From assembly GCF_900635155.1 (NCBI RefSeq), contig NZ_LR134002.1:1550001-1614000 (forward strand): a stretch of DNA of 64,000 nt, read 5' to 3'. The stretch is from Streptococcus sanguinis. Its GTDB lineage: Bacteria; Bacillota; Bacilli; Lactobacillales; Streptococcaceae. Under the pieces are notes generated by a model. That model made no database searches. It had not been told where the DNA came from and worked only from the letters and a program-made list of their open reading frames with translations. The translations under genes and the position numbers were made by a program. Position 1 is the first letter of the stretch. Each line of letters begins with the position of its first letter. Shown here piece by piece: positions 17,309 through 26,100 of the stretch.

Positions 17309-18197
17309 TCATCTGTTTCTTAATAACTCCTTATGTTTTTTTAAGTACCTCTTCCCATACCATTCCTCTACGGATTTGCCTTCCCATTCTCGGTATTCTT
17401 CGGAATATTTCCATTTATAGAAGACTTGTAAATAACTAGGAATTTCGATGTAGATTAGCATAGCAATCACAGCAATATTTAGGATAATCCATGTTATCAA
17501 AAGACCTAAGCCTTCCAACAAAGTTGAAAATTTCATGGAAAAACTCTTTATTATAAAGTTTATAATTACTCCAATTCCCAAAAAGCTCATTCCATAAATC
17601 GCTATCTTATTGGCAATTTTGTTGCGAAGAGAAGACCCACTTCCATTACCATACATCAGTTTTTTGAGACTTTCAATTTCAAGGCTAAACATAAAATAGG
17701 CTAATATAGAAATAAAAACAAAAATAGCAGCAACCATCCAAATAGTTAAAGTTGGTAATGACATATCAATGGCTAGCAGGTTAAATTCAAAACTAAGCCA
17801 AATTAAAAATGTGATAACATGAAAATGATAACGATAGGGTAATAAATAATTTCTTTTAATAAACTTTCCAACTAAGACAATAAGTAACCATATAAACAGG
17901 AATAAAACATATATTTCAGCTGACAATAATGGAGTTTTAGATATAGAAACAGCTAAATCTTTTGGGTTAGAATCATGTAGATAAATAGAAATTACTAAAA
18001 GCATAAAATTTAAGCTTATCGGAAATATCAATGTCAGAATAACACTCTGAATTTTTAATCCCATAGAAGGATGGCCTTTTCTATAATACTTTTCTAATTT
18101 GCTATAGACATCTTTTTTCTGATACTGTAAAAAAACCATCATCTTCCAGATTTAAACTTTCTTCAAAACTAGCATTAAAAATAGATTTTTTATCCAT
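17309..18197 (-). pseudogene. Tandem membrane protein, family A copy 1, frameshifted at an A7 run
   Basis: Function unknown. The natural start is the ATG at 18195-18197, which overlaps the stop of the next gene upstream by 8 bp. It encodes MDKKSIFNASFEESLNLEDD, the signature of its paralogs, then goes out of frame at the seven-base run 18129-18135 (T7 in the coding strand) and stops. With one base fewer, the frame joins DGFLQYQKKDVYSKLEKYY and runs on through about six membrane helices to the tail EEYREWEGKSVEEWYGKRY. The downstream 277 codons are open. Its termini are nearly identical to copies 2 and 3, but the middle is diverged. It could be a decayed gene, a slippage switch or a sequence error. 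Confidence 0.7.
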
Positions 18198-19089
18198 AAG
18201 TTTGATTACCAATCTTCTTTTGTAGTAGTTCAGGGTGCTTTTTCAAGTACCTCTTCCCATACCATTCCTCTACGGACTTGCCTTCCCATTCTCGGTATTC
18301 TTCTGGATATTTCCACTTGTAATAGGCTTGGAGAAAATATGGTAAACCTATAAAAACAATTATTGCAATCACCATAATATTAGCAAAGACCCATAGAAGT
18401 AAAAAACCAAATGCTTTCATGGAATTTGAAATATCTACAGTAAAGCTTCCGAAAATATATTTTATAACAATACCAATCCCTAAAATCCCCATGCCGTAAA
18501 TAGAAATCATTTTAGCAATCTTATCACGAAAAGTCACTTGTCTATCCTCATCATAGATAAGCTTTCTTAATCCTGTTAACTCCATACTAAACATAATGTA
18601 AGTGAAGATCATTATTACTCCATATATAGCAATAATTTCCCAAAATGCCAAATTTGCTAATAGAATGTCAAAAACCATTAAATCAATTTCCAATAAAAAC
18701 CAAAGCATAAATGTAAAAACATGAAGCTGATAGCGATATGGTAAAAGATAAGTTCGTTTAGTAAATTTTCCAAGAATGACTAAGAACAGCCAAATAAGAA
18801 GTAAAATCAAAAAAACATTTACAGTTAATGACTCGTGCTTAGATATCGGAAGAGTCAGGGTCTTACTCTCATGAAATTCCATAGATACAACAAGCAACAT
18901 AAAGTTAAATCCAACAGGAAAAATTAACCCTAAAATAAAACTTCTAATTCGAAACCAAAGAGATGCTCTCCCTTTTTTAAAATAGTTAGACGTTTTATCA
19001 TGCTGCTCTTGCTGCAACTTTCGAAACCCATCATCTTCCAGATTTAAACTCTCTTCAAAACTAGCATTAAAAATAGATCTTTCAGTCAT
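18190..19089 (-). CDS. Tandem membrane protein, family A copy 2 (intact)
   Basis: 299 aa, the only intact copy of the three adjacent ones. Starting at ATG 19087-19089 (8-bp overlap with the stop of copy 3), it begins MTERSIFNASFEESLNLEDD. A charged cytoplasmic stretch follows, then about six membrane helices (residues roughly 50-255), and a conserved cytoplasmic tail WKYPEEYREWEGKSVEEWYG continuing KRYLKKHPELL. No catalytic motif, signal peptide or transporter signature is visible. I do not recognise the family. A five-codon upstream extension (MVIKV) is possible but less likely given the overlap pattern shared across the cluster. Confidence 0.75.
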   Translation of the reverse strand: MTERSIFNASFEESLNLEDDGFRKLQQEQHDKTSNYFKKGRASLWFRIRSFILGLIFPVGFNFMLLVVSMEFHESKTLTLPISKHESLTVNVFLILLLIWLFLVILGKFTKRTYLLPYRYQLHVFTFMLWFLLEIDLMVFDILLANLAFWEIIAIYGVIMIFTYIMFSMELTGLRKLIYDEDRQVTFRDKIAKMISIYGMGILGIGIVIKYIFGSFTVDISNSMKAFGFLLLWVFANIMVIAIIVFIGLPYFLQAYYKWKYPEEYREWEGKSVEEWYGKRYLKKHPELLQKKIGNQTYG

Positions 19090-19994
19090 AACTTTGATTA
19101 CCAATCTTCTTTTGTAATAGTTCAGGGTGCTTTTTCAAGTACCTCTTTCCATACCATTCCTCTATAGACTTTCCTTCCCATTCTCGATATTCTTCGGGAT
19201 ATTTCCATTTGTAGTATCCTTGAAGCATAAAGGGAAATATCAGAAAACTTTCTAGCAGGACAAATAACAAGTCACCTACAAACCAAATAAGCAAAACACC
19301 TAGGGTATCCAACATAAGGCCTACCGCATGGGGAAAAATCAACCTAAAAATGAGTAAAACTACAATAATTCCAAAACCATATTTGAAGATAAATGCAGCC
19401 ACTCTATGAAACAGTCTCCCCAGCCAGTCTTGTTCGTCTTCTTGTTTACCATATAACAATGACAGTAACGAAGTTCGCCTGCTTCGGACGAAAATGCAGC
19501 ACATAAGCCCAAACAAAACAAAGAAAAGGATTGCCCCTGTCGCTTTTATCGTACTATACAAAAATGTCAGTAAAAATAGATTCATTTCGACAATCAACCA
19601 AATTAGGAATGTGACAAACATATGAAATTGTCCCCTGTATATAAGGATATACTGCTGAGAAAAGCGTTTCCCAAAAAGAATCAGTAAAAGCCACAAGAGT
19701 AAGAAAATAATAAATAGCCAGTTGGGGCAAGAAATTATGAACCGGTGGCAATAGAGGAGAATCTTCAGAATGATGATAAAGGTAATTTGTTAAGGTTGTT
19801 ATAAGCCAATTGGGACCGATTATGAAAACAATTGTTAAAACAGTCAACCATACATACGATTTTGTTGTACCTCTGTATTTCTCTTTTTCTTGAGCAGATG
19901 CTAAATTTTTATTGGAAAATTCTCCAGAAATGGGATCGTCCTGTAAATTCAAACTCTCTTCAAAACTAGCCTTAAAAATAGATCTTTTCTTCAT
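19082..19994 (-). pseudogene. Tandem membrane protein, family A copy 3, frameshifted near a G4 run
   Basis: It starts at ATG 19992-19994 with MKKRSIFKASFEESLNLQDD and runs in one frame to about 19730. The family pattern then continues in another frame (WLLLILFGKRF onward) to the tail EEYREWEGKSIEEWYGKRY. Removing one base at the four-base run 19724-19727 joins LPNWLFIIFLLLW, which aligns with VFLILLLIWLFL of copy 2. As it stands the protein is cut after about 95 residues, before most membrane helices. The ribosome-binding site is weak. Function unknown. Confidence 0.7.
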
Positions 19995-20139
19995 TTTTTT
20001 ACCCAAAATACCAATACATTTCCCATTCCATAGGATGTCTAGAAAATGCTGCCATAACGACCACACCTTCATAAGTGTTCAAATAATCTTTCACTTTGGA
20101 ATTCATTACAGCAAAAATTTTCAAAACTCATACTTTCTA

Positions 20140-20799
20140 TTATGAAATTTTATTATATCTATTCTTTCTATATCGTTCAACAGCCATAAACCATCGAACC
20201 ATATTGTTTTGCCATAATACTAAAGCTCCTACAGCTGTCATAATACCTATAAAGCTTAAAGTGATAATCTCACTGCCGATAGGTGTACCTATCATATTAA
20301 AAACTAGAATAGATATAACTAAAATTGGACTAATCAGCCCCATTAAAGCCATAGATACTGTGAAAACCCAAGCAACTATCTTCTTACCAAGCGTAACCTT
20401 CTTATCGCTAAAATTACCCCAAATAAGATTAGTATCAACTGCCCGTCTAAAATTTTCTTTACTGGTTGGCTGTGCCGACTTAACATTCTTATAAAGGGCT
20501 CGCTCTACTATCACCAGCAAAAGAGTACCTTCCAGAAACCAAACAATTAGAAAATAAACCAAAGTACCATAGCCATAGATACCACCGAACAATCGTGTCT
20601 CAGGAAAAAGCTGCATCACACCACTAAAAGCAATCAGAAATGATGTAATTAAAATGATTTGTTTCCGATTGCCACGCGATGCCTCTGTATTCAATAGTTT
20701 ACTTTTAGGAGCTGCTAAGGGATCTCTTGGCTTTTCTACATTTACATAAATAGCCTGACCATCACTTTCCCCTATATAAATAACTCTCCTAAAAAACAT
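20140..20799 (-). CDS. Tandem membrane protein, family B copy 1
   Basis: 219 aa from ATG 20797-20799, which has AGAGAGGAAAG upstream (an in-frame start 10 codons earlier lacks one). A short beta-rich N-terminus (VIYIGESDGQAIYV, then APKSKLLNTE) is followed by four membrane helices. The loop after helix 2 has ERALYKNVKSAQPT, and the C-terminus has QNNMVRWF. The same elements occur in copies 2 and 3 of family B at 23823 and 24579. Function unknown. Confidence 0.75.
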   Translation of the reverse strand: MFFRRVIYIGESDGQAIYVNVEKPRDPLAAPKSKLLNTEASRGNRKQIILITSFLIAFSGVMQLFPETRLFGGIYGYGTLVYFLIVWFLEGTLLLVIVERALYKNVKSAQPTSKENFRRAVDTNLIWGNFSDKKVTLGKKIVAWVFTVSMALMGLISPILVISILVFNMIGTPIGSEIITLSFIGIMTAVGALVLWQNNMVRWFMAVERYRKNRYNKIS

Positions 20800-20856
20800 C
20801 CTTTTTCTTTCCTCTCTATATACCAACAATTAAAACAAGTCAGGTTGATGTAGTTC

Positions 20857-21839
20857 TCAGTGCTTTCTTGTCTTCCTCTTTTTAAACTGATAATAAATAA
20901 AACTCCCCGTAGCATCCAAGACAATCGTATAGCCAAAAATTCTTATAAACCATATTAACCAAATCGGACCATTTTCAGCATCTATATTCAATAATTGCAA
21001 ACAAGCAATAATGCCAAGAAATAGAATAATCTCTGTAATCAAACGGGGTTTAGTCTTTTTGAAATCTAAAGTTTTAAAAAAACTCTGATTATATAATTCT
21101 TCTGGTACTTCTTCCCAGTAAGTCTTATCTTTCGCTCTCAACTTAAGTAAATATCCAACTTCGACAATGAGTCTCGAGAAAGCTGATATAAACACTATAT
21201 TACCCAAAATACCTAATATTTGCTTAGAATAGCCGGATATCCAACCAACCATGACTCCCCCTAGCAAGGTAGCTCCTAGAATTATCCAGATAGAGGGTTT
21301 ACTATAGACACTCGAAGCAGCAACATAGTTGGCATTAGTCCGTTGTTCGGAAAAGCCTGTTTCTAATTGTTTCTTTAACCATCTTACATTATAAAGTATT
21401 AAACCCAAAAAGAGAAGCAGAGAACTAAGCCCAAAAATAATGGTATATATAAAAGAATTTTTCAATAAATTATTAGTGAGTACAACAATAACATAATCTG
21501 TTAAAACTAATGACAGAAGTAATCCATTAATCATGGCAAAAAGCATGGCTGTGCCAAAAAATTGATGCCTATAAATCAATTTTTGATTGAAAGAAATAAC
21601 TTGACATATCAGCATAAAGAGAAGGTACACACAAAAAATAGGAATATAAGATTAGAAAAAGGATTCAATTTGAGTTGATCTTTTATAAAATAATACACAT
21701 GCGACAAGGCAATACCTAAGACAAATATACCGGACCAGACCAAACCAAGCATACCAACGGAAGCGCGTGTCGTGCCTAACCCTTGAAAATAGTCCTTGTT
21801 TAATTCTTCTGGTCCTAAATCTGTCCTCTTTTTATTCAT
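20857..21839 (-). pseudogene. Tandem membrane protein, family C, frameshifted at an A6 run
   Basis: It starts MNKKRTDLGPEELNKDYFQG at ATG 21837-21839 behind GAGGT. The first frame ends after 76 residues (LIFLFFVCTFSLC). Adding one base at the six-base run 21633-21638 restores a single protein of about 327 residues (LFFCVYLLFMLICQV at the joint) with about eight membrane helices and a basic tail KKRKTRKH. Each half is open, so only one event is needed. No known family recognised. Confidence 0.7.
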
Positions 21840-21965
21840 TTTTTACCTCAAAAAATTTGGCCTCTGTATCTCTAAAAGCAATTTGTTAATTCTGCTCCAC
21901 ATACAGACATTACATGGGTTGATCTAAAATGGTTTATGATAATCGAATGAATTGGTAACATAGGG

Positions 21966-22750
21966 TTATAACTTCCTATTTTCATTTTCTATTTTAGCAT
22001 TTAATTCATCTATAATTTTTTTATTTATAACAGTCTTAACGATTCCATTCCATATAATATTTGGAACCAAAGAAAGTAATATAGCAAGTACAACTAATTT
22101 CTCCATAAACTCTATGATTGTACTTGGCATAAAATAAAACCAATAAACAAAAGGAATAACTGCAAAGACAATAAACAAAACTACTAAGATGTTTGCAAGA
22201 TAAGGTGTTTTTATCTGTTTCAAAACATCATTATGTTTTAAAGTTATATCGTGTGTAACTTCAAAATATTCTTTCTGGACAGTCCTACTGGGAGCTTCAA
22301 TCAATGGATAAGTATTTCTAATTGAAACCATCCATAATTCAAAAGATATAAACAACCAAATTCCTAAGATCATCGGTAACAGAAAAGAAAAAAGACCGAA
22401 CTCAATTTGAGGAACAATGTAATTATCAGAATAACTAGCGATAAAAGCCATAATCGGGACAATCAAAAATGGCGAAGACATCCAAGTTAATCTGCCAATT
22501 TTCTTAGCTATGTTTTGGTGATTCCTTATGCTTTCCTTATCGAGCTTTCTCCAAATAATATCTCCTGATAAAAGATAGTACTCTGCAGCTAGGCCTGTTC
22601 CTTTTAAATTAGTCCCCATGCCATTATCAACAGCAAATAATAATCTTATCTTTTTCACAATGGACAGCTCCATATTAGCTTTTTAAACTTAATATTTCGA
22701 TCTAGTTCTTTATTTCCATCACTTCCTAAAGGTAATAATTTTTTACTCAT
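21966..22750 (-). pseudogene. Tandem membrane protein, family D, frameshifted at an A5 run
   Basis: The true start is probably ATG 22748-22750, which overlaps the stop of the upstream gene by 8 bp as elsewhere in this cluster. It encodes MSKKLLPLGSDGNKELDRNI and stops after about 31 residues. One extra base at the run 22680-22684 would join it to the 235-codon frame that follows (MELSIVKKIRLLFAVDNG). That frame has four hydrophobic segments and a Lys/Glu/Asn-rich tail. Alternatively, 21966-22673 is translated alone from its own ATG. Function unknown. Confidence 0.6.
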
Positions 22751-23648
22751 TTTCTTCTCCATTTTCTTGTGTTGTTTCTTCTTCTAGCTTGCCGCTTTTG
22801 ACTAACTTTTTATAATATCGTTTGCTATACCATTCTCTATCTGAAATCTTTAAGTAGGATTTATACTCTTCCGGGTACTTGTAGATATAATAGGCTTGAA
22901 AAATATGCACATTCATCATAAAAGCTATAAAATAGGCACCAATGACAAACCAAACCACCAAAAATAATCCAAAAATATAGAAATAAAAAAGGACCGGTAG
23001 TTGATTCATTAGATGATAGAACAGTGATACCGGAAAGAGAACTACCATCGTTCTGACTGTAATCATCATCACTTTCTTAAGGATTGACTTTTCCTCTTCA
23101 TCATTCAGTCTCCGTTTCAAATTCTGGATACTATTCATAATAATCCAGAAAAAGAGGCCGATTCCTAAGACGAGCTGAAACCAGAATCCCACCACTGTAT
23201 AAGCATCGTAAGCTACTGCACTAGCAAAGTATAACCCTGATATAAAAGCACAAACTGACATTGAAAAATAAAAAGGAAAATAGGTCCAAATCTGACTGCT
23301 CAAGCGTTTCTTGGGCCAAAAAACAGGGATAGAACCAAAAAGGAAAGTTAGATAGAAAACTATACTGATTGGTCGCATTATTTGCCCAATTGTGTGAAAC
23401 AAAGAAACCGATTGATGAGAAAGATAGTGTACTTCTCCACTTTGACCTACACTACTTGGCAAAGCAATTAATAGAAAGTAAACCATAATTCCAAAAAAGA
23501 TAAATATGCAAAACACGACCGTAAACAAGCGATTGATGATCCCCATATGAATAGGATTTGGCATACCGGCTGTTAAGGCAAACTTTCCGTTCGTTACGAT
23601 TTTCTTACTTCGTTCAAAGTCTGCACCGAAAATACTGATTTTTTTCAT
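22743..23648 (-). CDS. Tandem membrane protein, family A-like (divergent copy 4)
   Basis: 301 aa. The N-terminus MKKISIFGADFERSKKI echoes the SIF-A-FE-S signature of copies 1-3. About six membrane helices follow, and the tail YIYKYPEEYKSYLKISDREW continuing YSKRYYKK keeps the KYPEEY...EWY.KRY pattern. The last residues are acidic (EEETTQENGEENE). Intact, and more diverged than copies 1-3, so the duplication is older. Its stop overlaps the family D start by 8 bp. Function unknown. Confidence 0.75.
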   Translation of the reverse strand: MKKISIFGADFERSKKIVTNGKFALTAGMPNPIHMGIINRLFTVVFCIFIFFGIMVYFLLIALPSSVGQSGEVHYLSHQSVSLFHTIGQIMRPISIVFYLTFLFGSIPVFWPKKRLSSQIWTYFPFYFSMSVCAFISGLYFASAVAYDAYTVVGFWFQLVLGIGLFFWIIMNSIQNLKRRLNDEEEKSILKKVMMITVRTMVVLFPVSLFYHLMNQLPVLFYFYIFGLFLVVWFVIGAYFIAFMMNVHIFQAYYIYKYPEEYKSYLKISDREWYSKRYYKKLVKSGKLEEETTQENGEENE

Positions 23649-23822
23649 TTTTAATCTCCTAATTTCATCTTATCTAAAGTCTAACTTCGTTTAAGATCTT
23701 CCATTTGAGGATAGGAAACAAATTATGTTACCAAACAGCAACTGTCGCAACAACTACTCCTCGCTCCGTTAAAGATATAGCACTTGCTTTCTGCGATTCG
23801 ACTGTTTTTACCTAACACCTAG

Positions 23823-24488
23823 TTACAAGTTTCTCTCTGTTTCTTTCTTAAACAGGATTTTCCCTTGACTGTATAGCTTCATAATCTTTACAAAACGAAC
23901 TGAATTGTTTTGATTATAAAACAAAAAGGGCGTATAGAACATAAATCCGGCTATCCAAAAACCGTAATTAGTCTCAATAGGCTGACCAAACTTTTGAATA
24001 TAGCCGTAAAAAACAAATACTAAATATATATCAGCAGCAATTATTATGTAGCGAGCAATTCGATAGATTGTTGAAGATGCTTTAGCTGGATCAAAATTCT
24101 CGTCACCCACCATCAAATTATGGGAAGCTGCATAATAAAACACCTTCTCCGTTGTCGGCTGAGCCTTGCGAACATTTTTATAAAGCCCTCGCTCAAGAAT
24201 AGCGACCATTAACAGAAACTCAGCCAACCAAAATAGTAGGATATAGGTCAAACTGGTCCAGTTATAGACACCAATGGACAAGACTGAAAAGAATCCAAAG
24301 ACCGCAGGTCCACCTGCCATCAATAGAATCACCAATTCAGGAATATAGGCATTGGTCTTACGCGCTCCTTCCGTATTGAGCAGGAAACTTTTGGGAGCTG
24401 CTAAAGCCTCTCCAGTCTGCTGGTCATAATAGACCGCCTGACCATCACACTCGCCAATAAATACTCGACGACGTCTGAGAAAAAACAT
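23823..24488 (-). CDS. Tandem membrane protein, family B copy 2
   Basis: 221 aa. MFFLRRRRVFIGECDGQAVY starts a short N-terminal domain ending APKSFLLNTEGARK. Four membrane helices follow, with LERGLYKNVRKAQPTT after helix 2 and YNQNNSVRFVKIMKLY near the end. It shares all conserved blocks with copies 1 and 3. The bases just before its start are almost the same as those before copy 3, a sign of recent duplication. Intact. Function unknown. Confidence 0.75.
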   Translation of the reverse strand: MFFLRRRRVFIGECDGQAVYYDQQTGEALAAPKSFLLNTEGARKTNAYIPELVILLMAGGPAVFGFFSVLSIGVYNWTSLTYILLFWLAEFLLMVAILERGLYKNVRKAQPTTEKVFYYAASHNLMVGDENFDPAKASSTIYRIARYIIIAADIYLVFVFYGYIQKFGQPIETNYGFWIAGFMFYTPFLFYNQNNSVRFVKIMKLYSQGKILFKKETERNL

Positions 24489-24578
24489 TCTAACCTCTTT
24501 CTAATTACTTATTGATGTTCTGTTACCAAACTTTATAATCTCTACTGCTTCACTCACTTTTATTCAATTTCAAATCAG

Positions 24579-25340
24579 CTAAGATCCAGCTTTATAATCA
24601 TGTAGCTCTTTTGTCACGATAGCTCCATCTGGTCCAACACTCACTTCTAGATAGACATCTGGATCGTCATCAGCTCTACATATCACACTAATTTTCCCCT
24701 CCTCAAACCGTTGTGACAATTTCAAGATTCTAACAAAGTAATTTTGATTGAACGCAACAAAAGCAATTCCCAACAAAAGACCTGCAAATATAATTTTAAA
24801 AATCTCTCCTCCAATCGGTTGCCCCAACAAGTCTTTAAAGCGGGAAATAAAATCATAGACATAGTAGAAACCTACTGCAGGAATAGTAAATAAGAGTGCA
24901 TTAAAATATAAAAAAGCACCTTTACTAAAACCTTTTTCCGTCTTTTCCTCTTCGTCTTGATTTTCGTCATCCGGATAAATCATAGTAGTCAGACAAACTG
25001 TTTGAGTAGTCACTTGAGCTATATTGACATTTCTATACAAGGCTCGTTCTACAAGGAGAGTGACAAAAGCAAACTCTGCTATCCAGATAAGAATAACACT
25101 CCAAAAAGTAGTCATGCTATAAGTTCCTTGTAAAAATAGACTAAAGAAGGAAGAAATGCCACTTCCGCTAGCTATAAAGAGAACAACTAATAGAGGAATA
25201 TGTCGATTCATCTTATTTGACTTCTCTGTATCTAATAGTTTACTCTTTGGCGCCTCTAAAACTTCGTGGGTCTTACGATCAAAATAAATAGCTTTGTCAT
25301 AATATTGGTTCAAGTAAAAACGACGTCTTCTAAAAAACAT
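24579..25340 (-). CDS. Tandem membrane protein, family B copy 3
   Basis: 253 aa. MFFRRRRFYLNQYYDKAIYF opens the N-terminal domain (APKSKLLDTEKSNK). Four membrane helices carry VERALYRNVNIAQVTT and FNQNYFVRILKLSQRF. It differs from the other copies by an acidic insert (DDENQDEEEKTEKG) in the central loop and an extra soluble tail of about 35 residues (CRADDDPDVYLEVSVGPDG). Intact. Function unknown. Confidence 0.75.
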   Translation of the reverse strand: MFFRRRRFYLNQYYDKAIYFDRKTHEVLEAPKSKLLDTEKSNKMNRHIPLLVVLFIASGSGISSFFSLFLQGTYSMTTFWSVILIWIAEFAFVTLLVERALYRNVNIAQVTTQTVCLTTMIYPDDENQDEEEKTEKGFSKGAFLYFNALLFTIPAVGFYYVYDFISRFKDLLGQPIGGEIFKIIFAGLLLGIAFVAFNQNYFVRILKLSQRFEEGKISVICRADDDPDVYLEVSVGPDGAIVTKELHDYKAGS

Positions 25341-25407
25341 TCTAACCTCTTTCTAATTAACTATATACATATTATTACCAAATCTCTAGATTGAATACCG
25401 GTCAGGA

Positions 25408-25962
25408 TCATTTTGCATTTGCAATATTGGCTAATTTTTCAATTCTATCATGAAGGTCTTCTACATTCAAATTTTCTCGAAGGTATTCACAGAACATTCC
25501 ATTTTCATAAAACATTTGCTCTGAAAGCTGACCTTTTGGTTCATTAGGGCACTGAATCATAACAATACTGAACACTCCACCAGGACCAGTATTCTCGATT
25601 GCATTCCCCTCAAAATGATAGGTGAAAGCCCGAAATTGAGAACCATTATAGTTACCTGAAATTACATAGGCAACTTTTACTAGATTTCCACGACCAAATG
25701 GATAATGACTAAAATTAGCGTATTTTGCTACATAAGGATTCTGAAAAAGTTTCAGTGTTAGGTCATTACTTGTTTTTTGTTTAGAGTAATCTCTGTAATA
25801 ATCATTACCTTGTGCTTTATCAAATTGATAGCCGTGCCTAGAAGCAAAGGCTTGATATTCTTTGTTCTTTTTAGCAGAACGACTAATCGCCCAATAAACT
25901 ATCCAACCTACGAAAGCAAAAATGGCTAGCATTGCAATCATAAATATTACTAGAAAATCCAT
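25408..25962 (-). CDS. Membrane-anchored protein of unknown function, first gene of the tandem cluster
   Basis: 184 aa from the second of two adjacent ATGs, which is better spaced from AGGAG. One N-terminal membrane helix (FLVIFMIAMLAIFAFVGWIV) is followed by a basic stretch (SRSAKKNKEYQAFASRHGYQF) and a soluble domain of about 130 residues (HYPFGRGNLVKVAYVISGNY, then GSQFRAFTYHFEG). The PF..G...V..G.Y.G..F.AF.Y pattern resembles a common class of single-pass proteins of unknown role. It is the most upstream gene of the cluster and the only one with a large soluble domain. Confidence 0.7.
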   Translation of the reverse strand: MDFLVIFMIAMLAIFAFVGWIVYWAISRSAKKNKEYQAFASRHGYQFDKAQGNDYYRDYSKQKTSNDLTLKLFQNPYVAKYANFSHYPFGRGNLVKVAYVISGNYNGSQFRAFTYHFEGNAIENTGPGGVFSIVMIQCPNEPKGQLSEQMFYENGMFCEYLRENLNVEDLHDRIEKLANIANAK

Positions 25963-26100
25963 CATTTTCTCCTATTTTTCTTAAATAAAATGATTCAGTC
26001 ATCAAAATCTTTAGTAGTACGATAACTGAAGCACATTAAATATCAATTTAATTTTCCTGTAGTCTCTAAGAAGCTCATTTCTAACGAAAACTGCGCACTT

